Positions 26,252-40,200 of a stretch of DNA of 64,000 bases are shown piece after piece (the stretch's first letter is position 1; each line of letters starts with the position of its first letter). The notes below the pieces were generated by a model that saw nothing but the letters and a program-made list of their open reading frames with translations, was not told where the DNA came from and searched no databases. The translations under genes and the position numbers were made by a program. The stretch is taken from the NCBI GenBank assembly GCA_026874595.1, contig CM049306.1, positions 109,391,142 to 109,455,141 on the forward strand, given 5' to 3'. This DNA comes from Sipunculus nudus. Its lineage: Eukaryota; Annelida; Sipuncula; Golfingiida; Sipunculidae.

Positions 26252-26847
26252 CTCAATTCTTCAGCAGGTCGGTTCTAAATAACGAGAGCATCCATTAATC
26301 TGAAATTGTAGGCGTCTCCCGAAACTCTAGATGCAGTTCCACACTTGCCATACTTTCTCATTATAAATTAATGCCTGCAAAAGAAGAAACTGTCCCCGTC
26401 AAGGACCTTATATGTAATTTTGAAAGGTACTGAATTAAAACTACTGAGGATCTCACTTTAAAGGTAACGGTAAAGTCATCCCACTAGTTCACTGTATGGC
26501 TCGCAACAGGATAGAAACACGGTTCTCCCCAGAAAAAGTTAATTTACCAGCAGGCGTCAATCATGACCAAAGAAACCACTGATAGAACTGCAAAACAGTT
26601 ACAAAAGTGTCTTATTAATCAGTTTTAGTGGTTTCTACGACAATTCGGCGCACCAGCCAAATTACAGCTGTCGGTGCCTTAACGCCTTGTGAATTCTGGA
26701 AGTTGGAATTAATTCTGTCATACCATGCCGAGAAGAATAAAGAAGTTTATAGCTCAGGGAGTTACTTCCCTTCCTTGATATGTAATTATCGTAAAAAGTA
26801 CATGACATCCGGTAAACACGACGGGAAAAATAAAAAGCGGGACATAT

Positions 26848-27135
26848 GAGAACCCACCAGACTTAGCTACTCGTGTCAACCAAAGGTCTTTGTTAATACC
26901 GCCGCGAGCACTGCCGAGCCTGTCAAGTTTTACCCAATTTCTAATCGCGACCAAAGAATAAACGAGTTCTGTGAAATTGTCAAATCAGATTCTGGCTCGA
27001 CGAATAATTGCTTCTCGCTCAAGCTTTTTAACAGCAATCTTTTATTGTCAGAACCTAATACATGGAACTTCCTTGATGCAGATGATTTTGAAAATGTCAC
27101 TGTCTGGGAAGACAAAATTATTTCCCTTTGAATTA
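26848..27135 (+). pseudogene. Weak candidate exon or decayed coding patch, unrecognised
   Basis: An open stretch of about 93 codons follows an in-frame TGA and ends at TGA (27130-27132). Its composition is protein-like (for example RINEFCEIVKSDSGS and NTWNFLDADDFENVT). It has no good upstream acceptor with a pyrimidine tract and no recognised domain. It could be an exon remnant or chance. Confidence 0.2.
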
Positions 27136-27245
27136 CGTAAGCAGTCACATTCATGACCTTCCTTCTACTTGTAACGGGTGGTATTTCTATACCGGAGCCT
27201 TTACTCAATATATCCCAGGTGTTGGCTCATTCTTCATTCATGTAA

Positions 27246-27277
<32 letters not shown>

Positions 27278-30200
27278 ACATATAATATATATATGCACAC
27301 ACTCTCTGATACATGGTGACAAGACAATGAACACATATCTTGAAAGGCTCCGTCCAGGAACTGTACTTCCAAGCAATTTTATCACACATTTAGCGTCTTA
27401 ATTATTTTAGTAATTGTTTAAATAGAAACTATTCTCGACTATTCGGTTTCAAATACATCTGCAGTATCTAATGACGAAAATCATGCTTATTTTGCGTTAA
27501 CCATTGTCTGCCGGTACAGTGCATGTTTGTGTGTGTCATGGGGGGGGGGGGGGGGGGTGCAGATACATTCATTAAAAATAACTGAAAAAACATTTAATAT
27601 CAAGTAATCCATTCATTTAGTTGGGTCTTATGTCTGTTGGAAAGATTAATACCTCCGAGTGTCGGAATAAACTTTCCCAAGATGGGTTTTCTGTGTAATA
27701 GGGGTATATCTCTGCCAGAGGACAGTCTACAACTCCTCCCGGAGTCGTTCAATTTCTTTTGACCCTGGTTAACCCTTCATTTTTGGGTCAATACAGATAT
27801 ACTGTGGATAAAGTAACAGTATATAAACACTCCAGGTCTATGTCTGACCTATATTTGTCTCGGCAAATTACACCTTAAATAGTCTAGGCTTGCTCAGTGG
27901 GCAGAATACTTGCTGAAATATTTAGACTGCCATGTGATAAATGCTTGTGCAGTGACCTCTGGTGGAGACTGGTCACACTTATTTTTGTACCAATATGGCT
28001 AATACAGTTTTTTCTGTCATCACAAATATTTTGCACCGTCTTCATACAGTCAATGTTTCCTGTGAACAAATTAATAAATGAAAGTGACTGGTTGTGTATC
28101 AGACATCACAGTAAAAAATACTGACATCTCAGGAACAAAAATTACAGTAACTGGTATTTCCCCACACAAGAGTTCCATAATCTACAAGACACTTTCTGTT
28201 TTTACAAAGCTGTTCCTCAGTCATCTAATGATTTGTTTCTGAAATATACCTGCAATACATAAATGCATTAAAAAAAAGGAAAAAAAGAGAATGATATTGT
28301 CTTGTCCTGTAGTTCATGTTTCCCCAGTATTTTTTTCTGTGACTAGAAACTAAGCCCAATATGAAACAGTATGATGACCTTGAACTTAGGAGGTGACCTT
28401 GACCCTAGCTTATACAAAGAAAAAAAAAATATTTCATATGACACATGTAGCTCAAACAGTGCCTCATCATCACAAGTTTATAACATTATTAAACAAGTAT
28501 ATAAAAGTATATCTGATATGTACATATGCACCTTGACATATAAAAATAAATTGTGTATGCTCTTTCATATGTCATGCCAAATGGCAATAAAAGTACTGAA
28601 TGCACATTGTCTTTTCCTAAAAGCAGGGAGGGAATGCCCTCCAATGATAATATCTAACATATGTACAAAGATACAGACAAGGGAAAAGCCCTTTGTCAAG
28701 AACTGCACATGTAAACTTCAATAGTTAAATTACTATACAGCTTGTGCACATCCTGTATGCACCTGATGCCGGCCATATGTAAATATATGTATATACTAAC
28801 AGGTGTATGTAATTAATATGATGCCCATAAACAACATATATAATTCAACCCAATTATTGTGCAGTTTGTATAATAACCAGTAAATCCCCCCGGCAATATA
28901 TGTTAAAGTTAATAAAGCGTGTAAACCGTCTATCACTCATGCATTTTAATTATATGAAAGTTTCTTTATATAAGGAAGGCAACATAAGTGTATCTTTTAT
29001 CAAAGCCTTTCTCACAGTGATGTTTCACAGGGACTTCTGGAGTGACCCACCCGGATTAGAGAATAACCGTCTATAACAGTGTCGATGCTAAAGCTTACAA
29101 AGGACATGGGAACAAATATAGCTTTATATATATATATATATGTGTGGAACTCACAGCACAGAGGGCCACATGGTGAAATAGTTTCCCAGCTATCAGCTAC
29201 CTGAATAGACCATGGAAGAATTTGGTGATCACAAAACCACTTTAGTATATTCAAACGCCTGTAATCACCCTCTCAAACTTAACTTGACATCTTAACAAAT
29301 ATTCATATGGGAACAGGAGTCTGAAGGCCTAATATGAGACAAAAAAAAACAAATATTTATCATTAACACGTTTTTTGTTTTAGAAATATGACAGCATCAG
29401 TAAATCAGCAGTAGTTGTGTAAAGTTTTGAATATGGTCAATGACTCTGATGGCCAACTGGCTGAAAATGCTGTGAAAAAAGTATACTTCTCAGGTGTTGT
29501 ATGTTGAATTATAATGTTAAATAAGATAATTAAAATAATGTTTTTTTACCTGGGTTTCGTTCTAGTAAATTCATTGTTTCTGTGAAACTTACTTGTTAAA
29601 ATGGCCTATGGTAAAAAAAAAAAAAAATCTACAACACAAGGGTTATGTGAGCCACTGGACAAGCAAAGCTGTCTCTCTCCAAATCTGCAAAATAGTCGGT
29701 TTTATCACTCTCTGAACCATAGGGGGGGGGGGGGGGGGGGGTCACTCCAGAAGTAGCAAACAAATTGGATGATACATAGATGTATAAACTTTGCAAGGCT
29801 GAAGGCTTTTGTTCGATGGCTTTGTTAGTTTTGTAACAAGAGACCTGCCAAGCTGTGTGTGTTGACTGTGAGAACTTGAAGAAAATGTCAGAATCTCAGA
29901 TATAACTTAACGTCAGCCTTGTACAATTTGGTGTATAATTAACTACACGTTCAAAATAGCTTGTTTATACATTTTTCTCAGGGAATGATGATATTGGACA
30001 GTAAAGGCAGTGTGTGTATATATGTGTATGCATGAGATGGACTGGTCAATCAATTCCATTGAGAGAAAATGCCAACATAACGACCTTCCAGGCTATCACG
30101 TGTTGTAATGTTATTCTTGGCTACCACAGAGTCTTATCATAATGCATGAAAACACCACTAGGTGTCACCACACACTGTAGTGTGAGTGTGGAGTTGTGAT

Positions 30201-31049
30201 GTATTACAAGTAAACAGTTCCTTGGCACCAATGTGGTGCTGTCAATGTAATACACGCATCATCATGTCATTGAGTATCAGACACCAGATACGCTGCACAG
30301 ATGAGGTAATCATCAATATTCATGGATCTGTCAATCATTGGCATGTCAACAGCCAATCATATAATGGCATTTGAAACAATCATGCTAAATTTCCTTAACT
30401 CTTAGGAGACTTTTGGCTCTTACATCACAGCTTCAAACTGTAAGTTTTTTAGAGTATTACTGAAAACATAACAATGACAGCTATGATACCAACTAATGCA
30501 TTACATCACCAGTAATCTATATGGTGATCATGTGGACAGCTGTTCCCCACTTATGGAAGTAAGCATTCCTTGAAGTGGTCATGTCACATAGGTATGCATA
30601 TATATAATTTATGAAATATATATTGTAATGTTATTGTTTTTTTTTCTAATGAGAATAACATTTTGAAGTGCTCCCTAACTGGTGATAAGAGATAATGTTA
30701 CTAACATACACAGAATCAACTATATTCCATTAGGAATGAAGATAAAAAATAAAGTTATGACCTTTAAATTCAATACCACCATCCCCTTGTGAATAAGGAC
30801 ATGTATTTTCATGTATGGTGTAATACCCTCTTTACCAAATCAACTGTGGGATTATCTAAGTTCTCTGCTCATAATGAAGAAATACTGATGAATGAGACTG
30901 ATTATAAACCTGATATGAGATTTCAGTATAAACCAACTGTCAATGCCTTGAGACCAACTTTGCAAACCTGCAATGAGATATTAATATAAATAGCTGTCTT
31001 ATCGTTAATCTTTTTTGAGCTACTGCATTTGATGACAGGAGCTGACATA

Positions 31050-31242
31050 TCAGCCACTTGTCCCCTGCAGCCCGTGTAACGGTGGCGCTCTCTTGAACGT
31101 CCCTGGACTGACCTCTCCGTGTGGACTGTGAGACACTGCCTGACCAGACATCTTTTTGTTTGTAGGTATTCTACTGCTGCCTGGTGTGACCCTTGACCTT
31201 GTGGTTTTTGTAGGACTTGCACTGGATGACCTCAATACTGGC
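31050..31242 (-). CDS. CTTNBP2: CTTNBP2-like exon 17: terminal basic Ser/Thr/Pro tail and stop
   Basis: Residues 802-865, rich in Ser, Thr, Pro, Arg and Lys (RSSSASPTKTTRSRV, then GPVL at its start and FKRAPPLHGLQGTSG at its end), and a TGA at 31052-31050. The acceptor ATGTTTACAG restores GGG with the preceding GG. The tail is probably disordered and contains possible SP/TP phosphorylation sites. The intron before it is 5.6 kb and holds two mobile elements and the 88-bp satellite. Confidence 0.78.
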
Positions 31243-34200
31243 CTGTAAACATAAAATCATCACAGGTGAAGATTTTGTTTGTGGGACAAAATAAAGCCAC
31301 AAGCTGTACATGCAGTAAATATGTTAAATGTAGAAGGTGCTTTGTCTGACTGAAGAACGTATTAAAAACTGAAAATCTATTAATAATGCAAGCCTCTGGT
31401 ATGTGGGTGGGGGGGGGGGGGGGGGTGGCATCTCTATAGTGTAATGTTCCCAAAATGGTGTTTGCATTCACTTATTCAGCCCATATTCCCAAGTTCATTC
31501 ATGCATAAGTGACTGCACATTTGTGAATATTCCTTGATGATGTTCCAGAATCCCAATCAGGTGCCAGATCCACACCAAATTCTTATCAATTCTTCACTTG
31601 TCCCTACTGAAATGCTCTAAAAACTAGAATATGGGTAGTCGACAAGTGACTACTTGTATCCGCCGAAACCAGAGTGGGATGGGTGGAGTGAGGCATGGAT
31701 TGAGTGGCAAGGGGAAATTGAGAGAGGTGTGTTGCGCATTAGCATGGATGTTTGCAGCCGAAATGTGTATGTAGGTGGCGCCACCTGCCACAAAATCCAG
31801 AAAGTTATCAAAGTTGTATACAACTGCAAAATTTTAGGCAGATAAGTCAAACCACTGCCGAGATATGAGTGATTTTATCCCACGGCAGACAAACAGATGG
31901 ACCCAGTGCAAAAATGGTTGTAGGTGGCGCCACTAGTTTTGTGTATGATAAAGAGCTATGTGAGATCTATAGACATGCAAAATTTCAGAAGGATACGTCA
32001 TACCAGTCCTGAGAAATAAGCTTGGTTGTCTGCAGCCTGAACGTGACAGTAGATGGCGCCACAAATTCGAGAAATCTATCCAAGATGTATATACATGCAA
32101 AATTTTAGGCAGATAAGTCAAACCACTGCCGAGATATGAGTGATTTTATCCCACAGCAGACAAACAGACCGAAGCTGTGCAAAATGATTGCAGGTGGCGC
32201 TACCAGTTTTGCGTATGATAAAGAGCTATGTGAGATCTATACACATGCAAAACCTGGTCAAAAACATAATATCCGCAAACCTTTGTTTTGGCAGATACAA
32301 TTATGAGATTCATGAATGTGTGAGTTGTGCTGTGAACAAACACAAACATATATAAATGGGGATGAACTCATACCATCCTGGCTGAGGTGATTACACTAGA
32401 AAGTTATAACCTTTATGGCTAAATATAACCAAACATGTCTGGTTTTGATAGACTTGATTTGGATTATACAGTTATCAGGTGTTTGTGGAATGTGTGTCAT
32501 TGCCACGTGATAAGGTTAATGTCTGGCTATGATATATATAGTTCTGATTTTATAAACAACTAGACATTTCTTGGCACCGCAGGTGCCAGAGTATCCCGAG
32601 ACATAGTACGCCCCCCCTCCCCACCTTTAAGAATAGGCCCCCATTTTTAGCAGCATATACTGACACTTGGTACATCAATAAAAGCAGGATTTATCATCCA
32701 GAAACTAATTTTTTGACAGATGGCTCCTGTAGCCATCTGTGGCCTTGACCTTTGACCTTGTGACACCAAAATTGATATGGATCATCCACTTTTATATATA
32801 AATCAATAGAGGTCTAGATTTATTGATGGGCCATATATGTCAGGTTTGAAATCCATATATTAATCCAAGCTTGAATTATCATATCGGGAACTAATTTTTG
32901 GACAGATGGCTCCTGTGACCTTCACCTTTGACCTTGTGACCTCACATTGACCTATCCACCAGAGCCCAAATGCTCCTCCCTTTTAACCTCATTATTACAA
33001 TGAGCTCCCAAAAAGCTCCTACACAGAGGGTCTTCTATGCTCATGGTAGCAAAAGCTTTTTACAATATAATAATGATGTCACAAAGGGCGATGGCGCATG
33101 ACGTCGTATTGACTGACGTCATCAACTGGTATCACCTGACCATTGTTTACTATATCGCAGTCATATATGAACTGTGTTGCAATGTATATTGGATTATTTG
33201 TCCCATACGAATTATGTGCCAGGTAAGACATTATTATTTACTGGGCAGTCAGAGGAATGGCTCCTGCAGCCTATAGCCTAGATTGTTTTATACTGTCTCA
33301 TTTGTATAAAAAAAAATATCCCAGAAAACATGCTGACCTGGGTACTGCCTCCTGGTACAGACAACACGTGTTCTGTTCGACAGAGCTCTGTCAAATTATG
33401 CAAAATATTATTTTTGTAATTTGATTGACACTTTACAATGTTTAAGGTCACCTGATTGGTTGCTCGTTAGTCCAATGCTTATGATTATTCATTGAATGAA
33501 TATGCGATTGAGGTCATATAGAGTTCGTGGATAGGTCAATTGACAGGCATCTTCCTCTATTGGCAGGGGAACTGTATGTGCATGATGAAATGTCTGAGAT
33601 GAAATGTTTGGCTGAAAATGCATCCACAATCTTTTTAAAGATGTGTCCTGTGACCTTGGATCTCATGATCCCAAAATCAATTCGGGTCTTGCTTTTCCAA
33701 TGGGACATATACAAGTCAAGTTTGAAATCCATACATCAATAAAAACAGGAATTATCATCCAGAAACTAATTTTTGGACAGATGGCTCCTGTGACCTTCAC
33801 CATTGACCTTGTGACCTCAAAACTGATAGGAGTCTTCCACTCTTGGCAGGTGAACTATATGTGCAAGATTAAAGATCTGAGATGAATTGTTTGGCTGAAA
33901 ATGCATCCACAATCTTTTTTTTAAGATGTGTCCTGTGACCTTGACCTTTGACCTCATGACCCCAAAATCAATTGGAGTCTTACTTTTTCAATGGGACATA
34001 TATAAGTCAAGTTTGAAATCAATACATCAATAAAAGCGGTTATCATCCAGAAACTAATTTTTTGAAAGATAGCTGATGTGGCCTTGACCTTTGACCTTGT
34101 GACCCCAAAATTGATATGGATCGTCCACTATTGGCAAGTGAGCTATATATTCAAGATGGAAGACCTGGGATGAAAGTTTGGCTTAAAATGCATCCACACT

Positions 34201-37200
34201 ATCTTTTAAGATGCGAGTCAAGTGACCTTGACCTTTGACCTCATGACCCTAGAACCTATAGGGTTCTTACTTTAGTGGTGGGCCATACATAAGTCACGTT
34301 TGAAATCCATATGGCTATCAACACTGGAGATATCATAAGAGGTGTGTGATTTTCACCAAATATGGACACATTAAAGGTCATGACCCAAATTTAAATAGAC
34401 CTCATCCCATAACCCATCTCTCTATATGTGCATAATATGAAAGAAATCTGTCCATTAGTTTTTGACTTATAATGCTTACAGTACTGTCAAGTGGCAATTA
34501 TGGGGGTATTAAAAGGCGTAAAAACAAGAAAAGGATAATAGGTGGCGCCACCAGTTTCTGGTATATCACAAGGCTATCCAAGATCTTCAGTCACCTTGAT
34601 TTTTGGACCAGCCCTTGAGCTTACTTGAGATTTTTAAGAATTTGTGTTATTTTCAGGAAAAATGGACCTATTCACGGTCAAGCTCACTCTCCTAGCATAG
34701 GTCATGACCCAATTTTAAATAGGCTTCGTCCCCTTACCTATATCTATACAAATGTAAAGTTTGAAAAAGATCAGTGAAATATTTTTTGAGTTATCCCGCT
34801 CACAAGGTTTTTCTGCGGCGGCGGGACCGTCATGAAACCATAGTATCCCGACTTTGTCTGGGGATTCAATTAACCAGTGTTTGTGTCATGTGTGTCATTG
34901 CCACGTGATAAGGTTAATGTCTGGCTATGATATATATAGTTCTGATTTCATAAACAATTAACCAGTGTTTGTAGAATGTGTGTCACTGCCACGTGATAAG
35001 GTTAATGTCTGGCTATGATATATATAGTTCTGATTTCATAAACAATTAACCAGTGTTTGTGGAATGTGTGTCATTGCCACGTGATAAGGTTAATGTCTGG
35101 CTATGATATATATAGTTCTGATTTCATAAACAATTAACCAGTGTTTGTGGAATGTGTGTCATTGCCCTGTGATAAGGTTAATGTCTGGCTATGATATATA
35201 TAGTTCTGATTTCATAAACAATTAACCAGTGTTTATGGAATGTGCTTCATTGCCACGTGATAAGGTTAATGTCTGGCTATGATATATATGGTTCTGATTT
35301 CATAAACAATTAACCAGTGTTTGTGGAATGTGCTTCATTGCCACGTGATAAGGTTAATGTCTGGTTTATATATGATAGATCTGATTATACAATCAATTAC
35401 CCAATGTTTGTGGAATGTGTGTCATTGCCACGTGATAAGGTTAATGTCTGGCTATGATATATATAGTTCTGATTTCATAAACAATTAACCAGTGTTTGTG
35501 GAATGTGTGTCATTGCCACGTGATAAGGTTAATGTCTGGCTATGATATATATAGTTCTGATTTCATAAACAATTAACCAGTGTTTGTGGAATGTGTGTCA
35601 TTGCCACGTGATAAGGTTAATGTTTGGCTATGATATATATAGTTCTGATTTCATAAACAATTAACCAGTGTTTGTGGAATGTGCTTCATTGCCACGTGAT
35701 AAGGTTAATGTCTGGCTATGATATATATAGTTCTGATTTTATAAACAATTAACCAGTGTTTGTGTCATGTGTGGCATTGCCAAGTGATAAGATTAATGTC
35801 TGGTTTATACATGATAGATCTGATTATACAATCAATTACCCAATGTTTGTGGCTTCATTGCCACGTGATAAAGTTAATGTCTGGTTTATATATGGTAGAT
35901 CTGATTTTACAAACATTTAACCAGTGTTTGTGGAATGTGCTTCATTGCCACGCGATAAGGTTAATGCCTGGCTATGATATATATAGTTCTGATTTTATAA
36001 ACAATTAACCAGTGTTTGTGTCATGTGTGGCATTGCCAAGTGATAAGATTAATGTCTGGTTTATATATGATAGATCTGATTATACAATCAATTACCCAAT
36101 GTTTGTGGCTTCATTGCCAGGTGATAAAGTTAATGTCTGGTTTATATATGGTAGATCTGATTTTACAAACATTTAACCAGTGTTTGTGGAATGTGCTTCA
36201 TTGCCACGCGATAAGGTTAATGTCTGGCTATGATATATATAGTTCTGATTTTATAAACAATTAACCAGTGTTTGTGTCATGTGTGGCATTGCCAAGTGAT
36301 AAGATTAATGTCTGGTTTATATATGATAGATCTGATTATACAATCAATTACCCAATGTTTGTGGAATGTGTGTTATTGCCACGTGATAAAGTTAATGTCT
36401 GGTTTATATATGGTAGATCTGATTTTACAAACATTTACCCAGTGTTTGTGGAATGTGCTTCATTGCCACGTGATAAGGTTAATGTCTGGCTTTGATATAT
36501 ATAGTTCTGATTTTATAAACATTTACCCGGTGTTTGTGGAATGTGCTTCATTGCCACGTGATAAGGTTAATGTCTGGCTTTGATATATATAGTTCTGATT
36601 TTATAAACAATTAACCAGTGTTTGTGTCATGTGTGGCATTGCCAAGTGATAAGATTAATGTCTGGTTTATATATAATAGATCTGATTATACAATCAATTA
36701 CCCCATGTTTGTGGCTTCATGGCCAGGCGATAAAGTTAATGTCTGGTTTATATATGGTAGATCTGATTTTACAAACATTTAACCAGTGTTTGTGGAATGT
36801 GCTTCATTGCCACGTGATAAGATTAATGTCTGGCTTTGATATATATAGTTCTGATTTTATAAACATTTACCCGGTGTTTGTGGAATGTGTGTCATTTTGT
36901 TGAAGTTCCACTGATGCTTGGTGTGCCTGTTGCCATGACAACTCAAGACTCTCTTCATCTGAGGATAAAGGGGAAGCTATTGTTTTGTCTTTCTTCTCAC
37001 TTCGCATCTTGATCTCTAGCTCATTGCTTCCATGGAAACCAGCCAGATACCGTTCTTTCTCTGTAAAATAAAGTAATATACATTTATCAAAGGTCTCCCA
37101 TCAACTCTCTGTTAAGTAAGATTTCCACTAAGAAAGGAATTCTATCTCAGATCGAGAAACAACAGTACATACCTTGTCTTGTTTTATTGTTTCAGATATA

Positions 37201-40200
37201 GAGATGACAACACAGATATTGTTCTGTGTTTTTTATGGTTTTGAGATATATAGAGATGACAGTACAGCCCCTGTCCTTTTAGTTTTTATGATTTTGAGAT
37301 ATAGAGATGACAGTACAGACCTTGTTGTTTTAGTTTTTATGATTCTGAGACACAGACCTTGTCCTGTGAGTGGACAGCCATGGACCACAGCTCTTTGCAT
37401 CAGGACATACAGCGCTGTGCTGGCAACCTTCTGCTGGCCGCTGGCACTTGTTTCACTGCCTGATCCCTTCACTACTGCTTCGTTAACACCCGGGGACACA
37501 ATGTGGTTCCACAGCAGGCTCAGCCACCTGTAACAGACAGGTGTTATTGTACATTATCATTATTAGCTGTAACAGACAGGTGTTATTGTACATTATCATT
37601 ATTACCTGTAAAAGACAAAGTGTATTTGTACATTACCATTATTACCTGTATCAGACAGGTGTTATTGCACATTATCATTATTACCTGTAACAGACAGGTG
37701 TTATTGTATATTATCATTATTACCTGTAACAGACAGGTGTTATTGTACATTATCATTATTACCTGTAACAGACTGGTGTTATTGTACATAATCACTATTA
37801 CCTGTAACAGACAGGTGTAATTGTACATAATCATTATTACCTGTAACAGACAGGTGTAATTGTACATAATCATTATTACCTGTAACAGACAAGTGTTATT
37901 GTACATTACCATTATCACCTGTAACAGACAGGTGTTATTGTACATTACCATTATTACCTGTAACAGACAGGTGTTATTGTATATTACCATTATTACCTTA
38001 AACAGACAGGTGTTTTTTTACATTATCATAACCAGGGGTGTTGACACTGAATCAGACTATGATGTACATGTAAATATATAGTTTAGACATTTAGACATTG
38101 TATTACCATATTCAATAGTGATTACCATATTATTGTACTATATTATGTTAACACAATATCCAAGTATTAAATGTGTACAATAACAATCTAGACAGCATTC
38201 AGTATTATGCTCTGAAATCCATAAAATAACCTTGCTAGTAAACACATACTGCAGTGACATAAACACAAACAATATCAACATTGATGTAGCTCTAGGCATT
38301 AGCAAGCTGAGTTATATAGAACTAGAATGATGCAACATGTGTACAACAGGAATACAATCAGTCTGGTATTACAGTCTGTAAAATATTACACCAAAAAGTA
38401 TAACAAGACAAAAGGTGCTGTAAAAATTGGCAAAAATTACTTTTCAATCAGGTATTACCAATTTAAGAATAGTTACCTTAATATAATCTTTGGTTTATTG
38501 GCCTCCACTGGACAGCTGATAAACGTTGATGGTCCGAAAGCCAGATCCGGCAGCCCCAGTTTAGTCACTCCCTCGTTAAGCCGCTGCCAGACACAGATGA
38601 CCCACTCTACAGCTTTCAGTACGGCGTCATCTTGACCAGGTAAAGTACCGCTGTACTGGTTTATTAATTTACGGTACAGGTGTCTGTGCAGAAGGTGCTT
38701 GGATGGCTCTGTGTCGTTGCGGAACTGCACCCAGCGGAAATTCTGTTGTGCTGATAATTCTAGTCCTGTGGCTCTGTGGAGAAATACAGACAGAAATAAA
38801 ATTTCATCAGTAAAGAAAGCAGTGTCTCATACACAAATGTAAAACTCTCAAATACACCGTCTATGACCTCCAGCAGACAAACATTTTCAATATATACACA
38901 GTGATTCATTTCATACTGTGGAAGTGGTTTTGTTAGTGTAGTTTTAATTTTTGTGCTTTTAGGGGGAGCTAGATTTGCACTTAATTTAGTAAACGTGTTA
39001 TTTCAGACAACCTAGACATGTCTCAACTGAAATCCCCTCTTATTTATAGTGATTTGTAGAAACAACTGTGAAAGAAGTAGCCTTTGAAGATCTTTAGAAT
39101 CCCCTCCCAATGGCTTTTTAGTACGACGGAGATCCAGCCGCAATTGTTGTCAGCTCTAATTGTCACTCATAGTGGGCTGCTTCTAGTTAGTAATCACAGT
39201 TGTTGTTGTTGTTGAGTAATTCTACAACTTGCTCAGATGTCAAACAAGGTGGTTGCATGCAGTACCACTGCATCACCAAACGTGATTACTCCTGGTTAAT
39301 TGTATCCGCCAAAACAGAGTTTTGCGGATACTATGTTTTCAGCCAACCGCCGCTGCCACCGCGAAGGTGTCCGGAGAACTCCTCCGTAACCGCTGGGCGG
39401 AATTTTACGAAACCCAGGATTATGTTCGTGTCACATGTGAACTGCTGCGCCCCGATTTTGTTTTGACCTCTGACCTTTCCTCTGTGCTCTGCTTCCGTTT
39501 GTGCGTCTGTTTCCACACATAAACCCACATATCTCGGGAACCGTTTGACCAATCAGGAAAATTTTTTTGCACAAATGTAGCCCTTGGAGAGCTTTATTAC
39601 ATACACAAAAAATGGTGGCGCCACCTGCAACCATGTTTGCACAGTGTCCATCTGTTCGTCTGCCTTGGGTTAAAATCACTCATATCTCTGCAGTGGTTTG
39701 ACTAATTCACCTGAAATTCGGCATGCGTATACATCCTGGATAGCTTTTCTGATTTTATGACAGGTGGCACCACCTACATTCACGTTTACGCTGTAGACAT
39801 CCAAGCTCATATCTCGGGAACCGTTTGACCAATTGGGCCAAAATTTTGCATGTGTATAGATCTCACATAGCTCTTTATCATACGAAAACTGGTGGCGCCA
39901 CCTGCAGCCATTTTTGCACAGCTCCCGTCTATTTGTCTGCCATGGGATAAAATCACTCATATCTCGGCAGTGGTTTGACATATCTGCCTAAAATTTTGCA
40001 GGTTTATACATCCCCGACAGCTCTCTTGATTTTATGACAGGTGGCGCCACCTACATTATAGTTTATGCAGCAGATATCCAAGCTCATATCTTGGGAACCG
40101 TTTGACCAATTGGGCCAAAGTTTTGCATGTGTATAGTTCTCACATAGCTCTTTATCATACGCATAACTGGTGGCGCCACCTGCAACCATTTTTGCACAGC

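Larger units (their letters stand above)
24997..31049. other. Gene-free stretch between the composite element and the CTTNBP2-like 3' end
   Basis: No confirmed gene. It contains one small inverted-repeat element (25118-25338), AT microsatellites (25636-25662, 27245-27292), G homopolymers (27540-27557, 29722-29741) and two weak coding-like patches near 26.1 and 26.9 kb. The part nearest 31049 would be the 3' UTR of the CTTNBP2-like gene, but I could not assign a polyadenylation signal. Confidence 0.5.

Noticed and set aside
35760-36903. Series of ~80-100-codon plus-strand frames with the same protein pattern
   Set aside because: They arise from the 88-bp satellite and its 256-bp higher-order block; the protein pattern is just the repeat translated.
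37503-38081. Plus- and minus-strand frames of 73-135 codons in the 39-bp array
   Set aside because: 39 is a multiple of three, so frames stay open in repeats. Only the minus-strand exon at 37358-37527 has conserved coding content.
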